A stretch of DNA of 19,199 bases from Gallionellaceae bacterium (lineage in GTDB: Bacteria > Pseudomonadota > Gammaproteobacteria > Burkholderiales > Gallionellaceae). Under the pieces are notes generated by a model, which was not told the DNA's origin, did not search any database, and was given only the letters and a program-made list of their open reading frames with translations. The stretch lies in assembly GCA_003151655.1 (NCBI GenBank), contig PLYB01000191.1, positions 1-19,199 of the forward strand, written 5' to 3'. Position numbers and translations under genes: made by a program. Of the stretch, positions 6,308 to 13,823 are shown piece after piece. Numbering within the stretch: position 1 is the stretch's first letter; every line of letters starts with the position of its first letter.

Positions 6308-6949
6308 ATGAAAAAAGTTGTCCCGACCAAGGCCGAAATTGCGCTGATGGAACCGTTTGTCGGCCTCCCGCTGGAGCATATTTTTGTGCCGGTTAGCCGG
6401 GAAGAGTTCGCGTCTGCCACTGCCGAAATTAAAGCTGAGGGGCTTGTTGGCTTCGATACCGAATCCAAACCGACGTTTGCTATCGGCGAAGTCAGTGAAG
6501 GGCCGCACCTTGTGCAATTTGCTTTACCCGACAAGGCTTATTTGTTTCAACTGCATCGTGCGGAGGGGCTGCCGTTTCTGATCGAGTTGCTGCAATCGGA
6601 ACAGCTTATCAAAGTTGGCTTCGACCTTAAATCGGACAACGCGCATGTCTATGCGAAATTCGGCATCCGCTTGGGCGGTGTGGTCGATCTCAATACCGTG
6701 TTCAGCATGGACGGTTACCTCAAACACATGGGCGTGCGCACGGCGGTGGGCTTGGTGTTTAAACAGCGCTTTGCCAAGTCGAGGAAAATCACCACCTCCA
6801 ACTGGTCGCAGCATGAGCTCACTCCGCAGCAATTGCTCTACGCGGCAAACGATGCCTACGCGGCGCTAAAAGTTTTGCAGGCGCTTAACCTGCCACGAGA
6901 TGAATTGCCTATCATGGGGGCGACTCAGAGTTCAGACAGCTTGGCCTAA
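6308..6949 (+). CDS. DEDDy-type 3'-5' exonuclease (RNase D-like domain)
   Basis: A 213-residue soluble protein that is essentially one 3'-5' exonuclease domain. Exo I is GFDTES with D50 and E52; Exo II is VGFDLKSDN with D106 as the likely metal ligand; Exo III is LLYAANDAYAALKV with Y178 and D182, marking the DEDDy subclass. There is no HRDC domain, so it is shorter than RNase D (about 370 residues) and resembles stand-alone exonuclease-domain proteins. It probably trims RNA or DNA 3' ends using two divalent metals; the natural substrate is unknown. No strong ribosome site is seen before the ATG, and the 159-bp upstream region is shared with the divergent RutE-like gene. It converges on the ABC-F gene across the inverted repeat at 7002-7100. 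Confidence 0.9.
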   Translation: MKKVVPTKAEIALMEPFVGLPLEHIFVPVSREEFASATAEIKAEGLVGFDTESKPTFAIGEVSEGPHLVQFALPDKAYLFQLHRAEGLPFLIELLQSEQLIKVGFDLKSDNAHVYAKFGIRLGGVVDLNTVFSMDGYLKHMGVRTAVGLVFKQRFAKSRKITTSNWSQHELTPQQLLYAANDAYAALKVLQALNLPRDELPIMGATQSSDSLA

Positions 6950-7001
6950 GAACAATTCTTTGGTAAGCGCTAAATCCAAAAAGTTTATTAGAGCCGATCA
7001 T

Positions 7002-7100
7002 CCCTTCCCCTTTTAAGGGGGAAGGTTAGGATGGGGGTAATAGTGGTGAATACACACGTTTCTACCCCCTCCCTAGCCCTCCCCCTTAAAGGGGGAGGGG
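7002..7100. repeat. Long imperfect inverted repeat with nested palindromes
   Basis: Arm 7002-7039 and arm 7063-7100 (38 nt each) are inverted copies, matching at 32 of 38 positions by my alignment, around a 23-nt centre. Each arm is itself nearly palindromic (CTTCCCCTTTTAAGGGGGAAG-like core on the left, CCTCCCCCTTAAAGGGGGAGG-like core on the right). It fills the gap between convergent genes ending at 6949 (+) and 7146 (-), so it may serve as a bidirectional transcription barrier. It looks like a small non-coding dispersed element, but only one copy is in this window. Confidence 0.85.
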
Positions 7101-7145
7101 ACTTGAGTTAAACAATTCAATGGATAACGTCGAATCGTTACAGGA

Positions 7146-8999
7146 CTAGCCTTCTTCTTTCGCCATCTCCAGCTCTAACCAGCCTTCTTCCAGCTCGACC
7201 ACTTTTGCTTGCAGTCGCGCGTGCTCGGCATTCAGTTGGCTGACTTTGGCGCGGTCGGGATTCGCGTAAGTGGCGGGGTCGGCGAGCTGCTGATTGACGG
7301 CGGCGAGCTCTGCCTGTGCCGCCGTCAGTGCAGTTTCGAGTTTGTTTTGTTTCGACTGTAGTGCTTTGCGGTTGGGTTTGGACGCGCTCTGTTGGCGCGG
7401 CTTTTCCGGCTGAGTTTGCGCGGCGGCTTCGCGCGGACGGCGGGTTTCGATCCAGCTCTTATAGTCCTCCAAGTCACCATCGAACAGTTTGGCTTCGCCA
7501 TCGGCTACCAACCATAGCTCGTCGGCCACGGCGCGGATCAGGCTGCGGTCATGCGACACGATCATCACGGCACCGGCGTATTCCTCCAGCGCGATGGTGA
7601 GGGCATCGCGCATGTCGAGGTCGAGGTGATTGGTGGGTTCGTCGAGCAGCAGCAGGTGCGGCTTCTGCCAGGCCAGCAGCGCGAGCGCAAGACGGCTTTT
7701 TTCGCCGCCGGAAAAGCTGGCCACCGGACGGTCTTCGCTGTCTCCTGCCAGGCCGAAGCGACCGAGGAAGCTGCGCAACGTCAGCGCGGTTTCTTTGGGT
7801 GCCAGCCGCTCCATGTGTTGCAGCGGGGTGGCGGCGCTGTCCAGATTTTCCAATTGATGTTGGGCGAAGTAGCCGATGCGGATGTCGGGCGTGATCTCAA
7901 GCGTGCCCGAGGTGGGCTGCAACTCGCCCACCAGCAGCTTGATCAGCGTAGATTTGCCCGCGCCGTTGGGGCCGAGCAAGGCGATGCGCGCACCGGCACG
8001 CAGGATCAGATCGATGTTCTTGAACAGTGTTTTGTCGCCATAGGCGAAGCCCATCTTGTCCGCGCGCAGCAACAAATCCGGGCTGCGTTCCGGCGCTTCG
8101 ATTTCCAGCTCGAAATGGCCGTCGGTGACATGCACGGCGGCGATGCGCGTGATCCGCTCCAGCGCCTTGATGCGGCTTTGCGCCTGTCTGGCCTTGGTAG
8201 CCTGGGCGCGGAAGCGACGCACAAAATCTTCCATGTGGGCGATCTTTTCCTGTTGCCGTTCGAAGGCCTGATTTTGCTGCGCGATTTTTTCCGCGCGGGT
8301 GCGCTCAAAGTCGTCGTAGTCGCCGGTGTAGCAGTCGATGGTCTGGTCGTGCACATGCGCGATGCGATTGACGCAGGCGTTGAGGAATTCGCGGTCATGC
8401 GAGACCAGCAAAATGCTGCCAGGGTAGCGCGCCAGATATTGTTCGAGCCAGAGAATCGCTTCGAGGTCAAGGTGATTGGTGGGTTCGTCCAGCAGCAACA
8501 GGTCGGCGCGGTGCATCAGCGCGCGTGCCAGATTCAAACGCATGCGCCAGCCGCCGGAAAAACTGGTCACCGGACGTTCCAGCGTGTCGTTGGCAAAGCC
8601 CAGTCCGTTCAGCAGTTGCGCGGCGCGCGCCTTTGCACCGTAACCATCGATGGCTTCATAGCGGTGTTGCGCGTCGAACCAAGCCGTGTCGTGATTTTCG
8701 CGTGCCAGCGTTTGCTCCAACAAACGCAATTCCGCATCGCCGTCGAGCACGAATTCCAGCGCGGGCTGCTCCGAGTTGGCGATCTCCTGTTCGACGAAGG
8801 CGATGGTCTTGCCGGACTGCATGGAAACTTCGCCACCGTCCGGTTTGATTTCGCCGCGTATCAGGCGGAACAGCGTGGATTTGCCGCAGCCGTTCTTGCC
8901 GACCAGCCCGATACGCTGGTCGGCGAAGGCCTGGAGATTCACATTCTGGAGCAGCGGGATACCGCCTTGCAGGTAAGTCAGGTTCTGGATATTGAGCAT
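7146..8999 (-). CDS. ABC-F family ATPase, YheS-like
   Basis: A 617-residue soluble protein with two ABC ATPase domains and no membrane helices, the layout of ABC-F ribosome-associated ATPases. First domain: Walker A GKNGCGKST at about 34-42, signature SFSGGWRMRL at about 146-155, Walker B LLLLDEPTNHLDL near 167-179. A charged linker (about 235-290) follows, the position of the P-site-reaching arm. Second domain: Walker A GPNGAGKST near 343-351, signature SFSGGEKSRL near 428-437, Walker B LLLLDEPTNHLDLDM near 450-464. The C-terminal ~75 residues form a Lys/Glu/Ala-rich coiled coil. Sequence and length match E. coli YheS (637). ABC-F proteins act on stalled ribosomes. I chose the ATG at 8999 (MLNIQNLTYLQGG); an in-frame TTG at 9038 adds 13 non-family residues. 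Divergent from pepD. Confidence 0.93.
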   Translation of the reverse strand: MLNIQNLTYLQGGIPLLQNVNLQAFADQRIGLVGKNGCGKSTLFRLIRGEIKPDGGEVSMQSGKTIAFVEQEIANSEQPALEFVLDGDAELRLLEQTLARENHDTAWFDAQHRYEAIDGYGAKARAAQLLNGLGFANDTLERPVTSFSGGWRMRLNLARALMHRADLLLLDEPTNHLDLEAILWLEQYLARYPGSILLVSHDREFLNACVNRIAHVHDQTIDCYTGDYDDFERTRAEKIAQQNQAFERQQEKIAHMEDFVRRFRAQATKARQAQSRIKALERITRIAAVHVTDGHFELEIEAPERSPDLLLRADKMGFAYGDKTLFKNIDLILRAGARIALLGPNGAGKSTLIKLLVGELQPTSGTLEITPDIRIGYFAQHQLENLDSAATPLQHMERLAPKETALTLRSFLGRFGLAGDSEDRPVASFSGGEKSRLALALLAWQKPHLLLLDEPTNHLDLDMRDALTIALEEYAGAVMIVSHDRSLIRAVADELWLVADGEAKLFDGDLEDYKSWIETRRPREAAAQTQPEKPRQQSASKPNRKALQSKQNKLETALTAAQAELAAVNQQLADPATYANPDRAKVSQLNAEHARLQAKVVELEEGWLELEMAKEEG

Positions 9000-9147
9000 G
9001 GTGCGATGATAGCAGACGGGAGCTATGCCGGTCTTCAAGGTGACGCATGCAACGTGGTTTTTTAAATCAATACGGGCGGCAACGCTGAGCTAAAATACGG
9101 GTCAAAGTTACGCAGCCTCACTCAGGCGATACACGGCAAACTCTTTA

Positions 9148-10671
9148 ATGACCCCGACCAATAATCTGCAAGACCTGCAACCGCGCTCGGTATGGGCGCA
9201 TTTCGCCACACTATGCGCGATACCGCGTTCATCTTTGCACGAGGCAGCGCTGCGTGAGCATCTTATCGGCTGGGCGCAAGCACGCGGCATCGCCGCTATT
9301 GTCGATGGCGCGGGTAACCTGATCTTGCGGAAGCCAGCCAGCCCCGGCTGCGAAGCGATGCCCGGCGTGATTCTGCAAGGCCATCTCGATATGGTGTGTC
9401 AGGTTAATACCGGAACTCAGCATGATTTCGAGCGTGACCCGGTAGTGCGCGATGGCTGGCTGATTGCAGAAGACACGACACTGGGTGCGGACAACGGTAT
9501 CGGTGTGGCACTGGCGCTGGCTGCGCTGGAAGAGCCGGGCTTAATCCATCCGGCTCTGGAAGTGCTGCTCACCGTCAACGAGGAATCCGGCATGGACGGC
9601 GCGCGCGGGTTGTTGTTCGGCACGTTGCGCGGCAGCACGCTGATCAATCTGGACACCGAGGAGTGGGGACATTTCTATCTGGGCTGTGCAGGCGGTGTGG
9701 ATGTTGAAGTGCGCCATGAATGCACACAGGAAAATAGTCCGCCGGACTATGCGATTCTGCGCTTTGATGTGTCCGGTTTGCGCGGCGGTCATTCCGGCAT
9801 CGACATTCATCTCGGACGCGGCAATGCGATCAAGCTGCTGGCAGAGGCCTTGCGCGATTTGTCTGCACATACTGATCTGCGCTTGCTTGAGTTGAATGGC
9901 GGTACCGCGCGCAATGCGATTCCGCGCGAAGCGTTTGCGGTGTGCGCGCTGCCTGTTGCCGCTGCGCTGAATATCGGTGAGTGGGTGCAGCATCGGCATG
10001 AGGCATGGCGGCAGCGCTTCGCCGGGGTGGATGCCAATGTGGCGCTCGCATGCAAGCCGGACGATATGCCGATAAGTAAAGCTATCCATCAGGCAGAGCG
10101 TGATCGGCTACTCACGTTTCTCGACATCGCGGCAAATGGTGTTGCACAGATGAGCGATGTCTTTCCGGGCGTGGTGGATATTTCCGACAATCTCGGTGTG
10201 GTGAATCTAGTTCAGGGTGCATTTAAAGCTACCTTCAAAGTACGTTCGCTGCATGATGCGCGCGCAGATGCGCTGGCCGATAAATTAATTGCTCGTGCGG
10301 CCAGTTACGATTTGCACGCATGGAAAGACGGCGCGTATCCGGGCTGGACACCGAACCCGTCATCCGCTTTGCTCGCGTTGTGCCAGCAGGTTTACGCCGC
10401 ACAGTTCGGCAAGCCCGCCAGTGTGCAAGTGATTCATGCCGGACTGGAATGCGGCCTACTTGCCGCCAGTCATCCGCATTTGGACATGATCTCGTTCGGC
10501 CCCGACATTTGTGGCGCACACGCGCCGGGCGAACGCGTTGAGATAGCATCGGTCGGCTACTGCTGGCAGTTGCTCAAGGCGGTGTTGCAGGCGTTGGCAA
10601 CTGATGAACCCAGAAAAACATTTGTCCACGAAAAACACGAAAAATTTAAAAGACCCCATGCTGTGGATTGA
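9148..10671 (+). CDS. pepD: Aminoacyl-histidine dipeptidase (PepD, peptidase M20C)
   Basis: A 507-residue cytosolic zinc dipeptidase that cleaves Xaa-His dipeptides such as carnosine and other unblocked dipeptides. Metal and catalytic residues are in place: H79 and D81 in GHLDMV, D115 in GADNGIG, the catalytic E145 with ligand E146 in VNEESGMDG, D169 in NLDTEE, and H458 in GAHAPGERVEI. The dimerisation (lid) domain lies about 200-380, with GGHSGIDIHLGRGNA near 213-227. E. coli PepD has 485 residues. Here residues from about 492 on (FVHEKHEKFK to the stop) are encoded by the dispersed repeat starting at 10622, so the C-terminal extension is a by-product of that element. No clear ribosome site precedes the ATG; the upstream region is shared with the divergent ABC-F gene. 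Confidence 0.95.
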   Translation: MTPTNNLQDLQPRSVWAHFATLCAIPRSSLHEAALREHLIGWAQARGIAAIVDGAGNLILRKPASPGCEAMPGVILQGHLDMVCQVNTGTQHDFERDPVVRDGWLIAEDTTLGADNGIGVALALAALEEPGLIHPALEVLLTVNEESGMDGARGLLFGTLRGSTLINLDTEEWGHFYLGCAGGVDVEVRHECTQENSPPDYAILRFDVSGLRGGHSGIDIHLGRGNAIKLLAEALRDLSAHTDLRLLELNGGTARNAIPREAFAVCALPVAAALNIGEWVQHRHEAWRQRFAGVDANVALACKPDDMPISKAIHQAERDRLLTFLDIAANGVAQMSDVFPGVVDISDNLGVVNLVQGAFKATFKVRSLHDARADALADKLIARAASYDLHAWKDGAYPGWTPNPSSALLALCQQVYAAQFGKPASVQVIHAGLECGLLAASHPHLDMISFGPDICGAHAPGERVEIASVGYCWQLLKAVLQALATDEPRKTFVHEKHEKFKRPHAVD

Positions 10672-10808
10672 TACCCAATAGGTGAGTCGTTGAACCAATT
10701 CAAACCTAGATTTATTTCGTGCCTTTCGTTAACCAGCCGCTTGCCCCGTTTTTTGGGGCTTAGCGGAATGGCTAGGGGCTTCATCAGTTTTCGTGGACGA
10801 ATTGCTGT
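10622..10808 (+). repeat. Dispersed ~186-bp repeat, copy A
   Basis: This element is shared with copy B at 18330-18515. It begins TTGTCCACGAAAAACACGAA and ends with CAGTTTTCGTGGACGAATTG, so the ends carry an 11-bp inverted repeat (GTCCACGAAAA / TTTTCGTGGAC). The right half (10712-10808) matches copy B at nearly every position; the middle is more diverged. A stem-loop sits inside: CCGC (10737-10740) and GCCCC (10743-10747) pair with GGGGC (10755-10759) and GCGG (10763-10766) around a T-rich loop. The pepD stop codon lies within the left part. Confidence 0.88.
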
Positions 10809-10816
10809 CTTTAAAT

Positions 10817-11152
10817 ATGAATAACACACAGACACAGATAATCGAGCTGCACCCGCTGGCACCACCCAAGCCCGAGTACGGTGCGCGCTGCAATGGTTGC
10901 GGAGTTTGTTGTGCGGCGGAGCCATGTCCGGTGGCTCATTTTTTCTTGTTTCAGTTTAAGGGAAGCTGCCGTGCGTTATTGTGGCAGAGTGATACGGGGC
11001 GTTATGTTTGTGGCATGGTAGTTTGCCCGGATCAATATGTAAGCTGGATTCCGCGATGCTGGCGCGAGCGTATGGGACGGTTTTTTGCCAGCCGCATAGC
11101 AACAGAATGCGGCTGCGACTTCGCCGCCGTAGTGCTCGATACACCAACTTGA
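10817..11152 (+). CDS. Cysteine-cluster protein, YkgJ-like putative metal-binding
   Basis: A 111-residue protein with eleven cysteines. The N-terminal cluster CNGCGVCCAAEPC (C25, C28, C31, C32, C37) is followed by C51, C65, C70, C81, C98 and C100. The layout (CxxCGxCC, a few residues to another Cys, then G.CRALLW and RYVCG) resembles a proteobacterial group of small proteins related to the YkgJ-type zinc/iron-chelating cluster. Metal binding is therefore likely but unproven, and the function is unknown. A GTG start at 10793 would lie inside the repeat and add eight residues; the ATG at 10817, just past the repeat, is preferred. No clear ribosome site is visible for either. The gene follows pepD by 145 bp and precedes the outer-membrane protein gene, which it may share a transcript with. 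Confidence 0.78.
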   Translation: MNNTQTQIIELHPLAPPKPEYGARCNGCGVCCAAEPCPVAHFFLFQFKGSCRALLWQSDTGRYVCGMVVCPDQYVSWIPRCWRERMGRFFASRIATECGCDFAAVVLDTPT

Positions 11153-11169
11153 TAATCAGATATTTGTAT

Positions 11170-11961
11170 ATGCGGATAATTCGGTCAAAGCAAATGCGTA
11201 ACTTTATTCTCTTCGGAGTGCTAGTAATCAGCGTGTTGCGCGGAGCGGAAGCATTGGCTGTACCCGACGAAATCGAGGTGTACACCGATGATATAAATGC
11301 ACCAGGTGAATTCGCCGTGGAGTCGCATATCAATTACGCCATTACCGGGACGCAGATGCCAGCTTATCCGGGGCAGATGCCATCAAATCATGTCTTGCAA
11401 ATTACGCCTGAATTTTCTTATGGGCTCACTAAAAGTTTGGAAGCAGGACTGTATGTGCCGTTCGCTTTTGCATCTGAGGGCAATTCGTATTTCAATGATT
11501 TTCGTGCGCGCTTGAAATACATCGCGCCGCGTCAGGGCGAAGAAAAACTATTCTATGGACTGAATTTGGAAGCTGGCAGTGCTCCGTTGCGCACTTCGCC
11601 GAGTTCGCCGTTGATGGAGTTCAGACCAATCATCGGCTATCGGGCTGAACAGTGGTTGCTGAGCTTTAATCCGATTCTGAGTATTGCACTGGCAAATAAC
11701 GCAAGTAATCAACCGCAGTTTGCGCCCTCGTTGAAATGGACGCATAGCGCGAACAATGAGGTTTACGCAGGCTTGGAATATTACGGCGAGTATGGTGCAT
11801 GGAATAATGTTCTTCCAGAGAACCAGCTCTCACACACGGTGTATGCCGTGGTTGATGTGGCAACGCACGCGCTGGAAGCCAATTTCGGTATCGGTCATGG
11901 ATTTGTAAATGCTGCCGATGCTTGGGTGGTGAAGGCGATCGTTGCCTTGCCGTTCAAATAG
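11170..11961 (+). CDS. Predicted outer-membrane beta-barrel protein of unknown function
   Basis: A 263-residue protein from the ATG at 11170; a second ATG at 11194 would give 255 residues. Both keep the signal peptide (MRNFILFGVLVISVLRGAEALA, cleavage likely after ALA). A longer open frame back to 11008 overlaps the preceding gene and is not credible. The mature part is a series of alternating strands ending in aromatic residues (for example FSYGLTKSLEAGLYVPFAF, then ARLKYIAP, VYAGLEYYGEYGAW) and closes with ALPFK, a typical outer-membrane barrel ending in a hydrophobic/aromatic residue near the C-terminus. It resembles proteins loosely annotated as transporter/MetA-pathway-of-phenol-degradation barrels (PF13557-like), but I cannot assign a substrate. 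No clear ribosome site is seen. The gene is followed by a 256-bp gap before pntA. Confidence 0.75.
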   Translation: MRIIRSKQMRNFILFGVLVISVLRGAEALAVPDEIEVYTDDINAPGEFAVESHINYAITGTQMPAYPGQMPSNHVLQITPEFSYGLTKSLEAGLYVPFAFASEGNSYFNDFRARLKYIAPRQGEEKLFYGLNLEAGSAPLRTSPSSPLMEFRPIIGYRAEQWLLSFNPILSIALANNASNQPQFAPSLKWTHSANNEVYAGLEYYGEYGAWNNVLPENQLSHTVYAVVDVATHALEANFGIGHGFVNAADAWVVKAIVALPFK

Positions 11962-12104
11962 TACAGGGGGCGGGAAAACTTGCTTATCGCGTAGCGCGAA
12001 TTGATTTAAGGCCGTTGTGATGAGGGCCGAATTAGTCAGTTCTGCCGCTATTTTTCGTGTTGAACGGCGCAACGACCACTTTACTGTAAAAGAAGGTTGA
12101 TAAC

Positions 12105-12149
12105 ATGAAGATTTTTGAAGTAACATCGCGTTCCGGCGCAGCCACATAA
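12105..12149 (+). CDS. Possible 14-codon leader ORF upstream of pntA
   Basis: ATG at 12105 opens a 14-residue frame (MKIFEVTSRSGAAT) ending at TAA 12147-12149. GAAGG upstream at about 12092-12096 gives a ribosome-site-like spacing of 8 nt. It lies in the 256-bp gap before pntA and ends 68 nt before the pntA start. Composition offers no run of a single amino acid that would suggest attenuation. It could be a short upstream ORF or chance. Confidence 0.2.
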   Translation: MKIFEVTSRSGAAT

Positions 12150-12217
12150 TAAAAATTCATTTCGTTGGCACGCGACCAGCACACTTCAAGAACAATTTAA
12201 TTGAAACGGAAGGTTAC

Positions 12218-13801
12218 ATGGCTTTGATGATAGGGGTTCCAAGGGAAATAGCTTCAGGGGAAAAGCGCGTTGCTACTGTGCCGGATGTTGTTGAGAAACT
12301 CATCAAGTTGGGTTTTTCGGTGGCCGTGGAATCCGGTGCCGGAGATGCAGCGAATTTCAGTGATGATACTTATCGCGCCGCAGGTGCCACGATTATCGAG
12401 GGAGCGGCCCAGTTATGGGCTACATCTGACATCGTGTTCAAAGTATGCGTACCGACGACGGAAGAAGTCGGCCTCCTGCGCGAAGGCGGCAACTTGATTG
12501 GATTCATCTGGCCGTCGCAGAATCCCGAACTGATGCAGCAACTGGCGGCAAAGAAGGCCACCGTGCTGGCCATCGACTGTCTGCCGCGCATGTTGAGCCG
12601 CGCACAAAAGATGGATGCGTTGACCTCACAGGCTGGCGTAGCCGGTTACCGGGCAGTCATCGAGGCCGCCAATGCCTTCGGTCGCTTCTTCAACGGCCAG
12701 ATCACGGCTGCGGGCAAGGTTCCGCCGGCCAAGGTCTTCATCGCCGGTGCGGGCGTGGCCGGTCTGGCAGCCATCGGCACCGCCGCTGGTCTGGGCGCTA
12801 TCGTGCGTGCCAACGACACCCGTGCCGAAGTAGCCGATCAGGTCAAATCCCTGGGCGGCGAATTCGTGAAGGTCGAGTATGAGGAAGAAGGTGGCGGCGG
12901 CGGTGGCTACGCCAAGGTGATGAGTGAGGGCTTCCAGCAGGCACAGCGCGAGATGTACGCCAAGCAGGCAAAGGAAGTGGACATCATCATCACGACCGCA
13001 TTGATCCCCGGCAAGCCCGCGCCCAAGCTGATCACCGCCGAGATGGTGAAAAGCATGAAGCCGGGTAGCGTCATCATTGACATGGCGGCCGAACGGGGCG
13101 GCAACTGCGAACTGACCGAGCCTGGTCAGGCGGTGGTAAAGCATGGCGTGACCATCGTCGGTTACACCGATCTGAATAGTCGTTTGGCCAAGCAGTCTTC
13201 CACCCTGTATGGAACCAATCTGTTCCGTTTGGCCGAAGAGTTGTGCAAGACCAAGGACGGCATCATCAACGTCAATATGGAAGATGAGGCTATTCGCGGC
13301 CTGACGGTCGTCAAGGATGGCGTGGTCACCTGGCCTGCACCAGCGCCGAAACAACCGGCGGCACCGGCCAAATCGGCTGCTGCCAAAGCCGCACCGGCTC
13401 CCGCGCACGGTCATGGCGGCGGTGGTGCCCCGGCTTCCGCTGGCAAAACGGCAGCGATATTCGGTATTGCCGCGCTGCTGTTCCTGCTTATCGGTGCTTA
13501 TGCTCCCGCAGCGTTCCTCGGCCACTTTACCGTGTTTGTGCTCGCCTGTTTCATCGGTTACATGGTGGTGTGGAATGTCACTCCGGCTTTGCATACGCCG
13601 CTGATGAGCGTCACCAACGCAATCAGTAGCATTATCGCCATCGGTGCACTGGTGCAGATCGCGCCACCGTTGTTGGGTGGTGGCGAGCGGGCCGATGACT
13701 GGATACGCTGGCTGGCAGTTGCGGGCATCGCGCTCACTACGGTCAATATGTTCGGTGGCTTCGCTGTTACTCAGCGCATGCTGGCGATGTTCCGCAAATA
13801 A
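12218..13801 (+). CDS. pntA: NAD(P) transhydrogenase subunit alpha
   Basis: A 527-residue subunit of the proton-translocating transhydrogenase, which drives hydride transfer from NADH to NADP+ with the proton gradient. Domain I (about 1-380) binds NAD(H): GVPRE near the start, RAQKMDALTSQA (128-139, the RQD-loop region), the Rossmann motif GAGVAG (177-182) and RANDTRAEV. An Ala/Pro/His/Gly linker (about 375-408, including AHGHGGGG) leads to the membrane domain (about 409-527) with four helices and the conserved LHTPLMSVTNAIS. This is the fused, E. coli-like alpha subunit (510 residues), not the split PntAA/PntAB form. A run of six glycines (225-230) replaces the GSGDG-like loop of E. coli. 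Start supported by GGAAGG at 12208-12213, 4 nt upstream. pntB follows 22 nt after. Confidence 0.97.
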   Translation: MALMIGVPREIASGEKRVATVPDVVEKLIKLGFSVAVESGAGDAANFSDDTYRAAGATIIEGAAQLWATSDIVFKVCVPTTEEVGLLREGGNLIGFIWPSQNPELMQQLAAKKATVLAIDCLPRMLSRAQKMDALTSQAGVAGYRAVIEAANAFGRFFNGQITAAGKVPPAKVFIAGAGVAGLAAIGTAAGLGAIVRANDTRAEVADQVKSLGGEFVKVEYEEEGGGGGGYAKVMSEGFQQAQREMYAKQAKEVDIIITTALIPGKPAPKLITAEMVKSMKPGSVIIDMAAERGGNCELTEPGQAVVKHGVTIVGYTDLNSRLAKQSSTLYGTNLFRLAEELCKTKDGIINVNMEDEAIRGLTVVKDGVVTWPAPAPKQPAAPAKSAAAKAAPAPAHGHGGGGAPASAGKTAAIFGIAALLFLLIGAYAPAAFLGHFTVFVLACFIGYMVVWNVTPALHTPLMSVTNAISSIIAIGALVQIAPPLLGGGERADDWIRWLAVAGIALTTVNMFGGFAVTQRMLAMFRK

Positions 13802-13823
13802 TTTAAGAGCTAAGGTACACACT

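Noticed and set aside
9000..9038. TTG start adding 13 residues to the ABC-F protein
   Set aside because: The extra residues do not resemble family N-termini, whereas the protein from the ATG at 8999 begins like YheS.
7551..9065. 504-codon plus-strand open frame
   Set aside because: It lies entirely antisense to the ABC-F gene, whose Walker and signature motifs are unambiguous. The frame is open because of GC-rich codon bias, and its product (many Gln, Arg, Val) has no domain pattern.
9060..9147. TAAAAT -10-like box before pepD
   Set aside because: No acceptable -35 at 16-18 nt upstream; AT-rich hexamers of this kind are common by chance.
11008..11169. Longer N-terminus for the outer-membrane barrel protein
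   Set aside because: It would overlap the cysteine-cluster gene in another frame and place a basic 54-residue stretch before a clear signal peptide.
12626..13822. 398-codon minus-strand open frame
   Set aside because: Antisense to pntA across its conserved NAD-binding and membrane domains; the His/Asp/Gln-rich translation is a codon-bias shadow.
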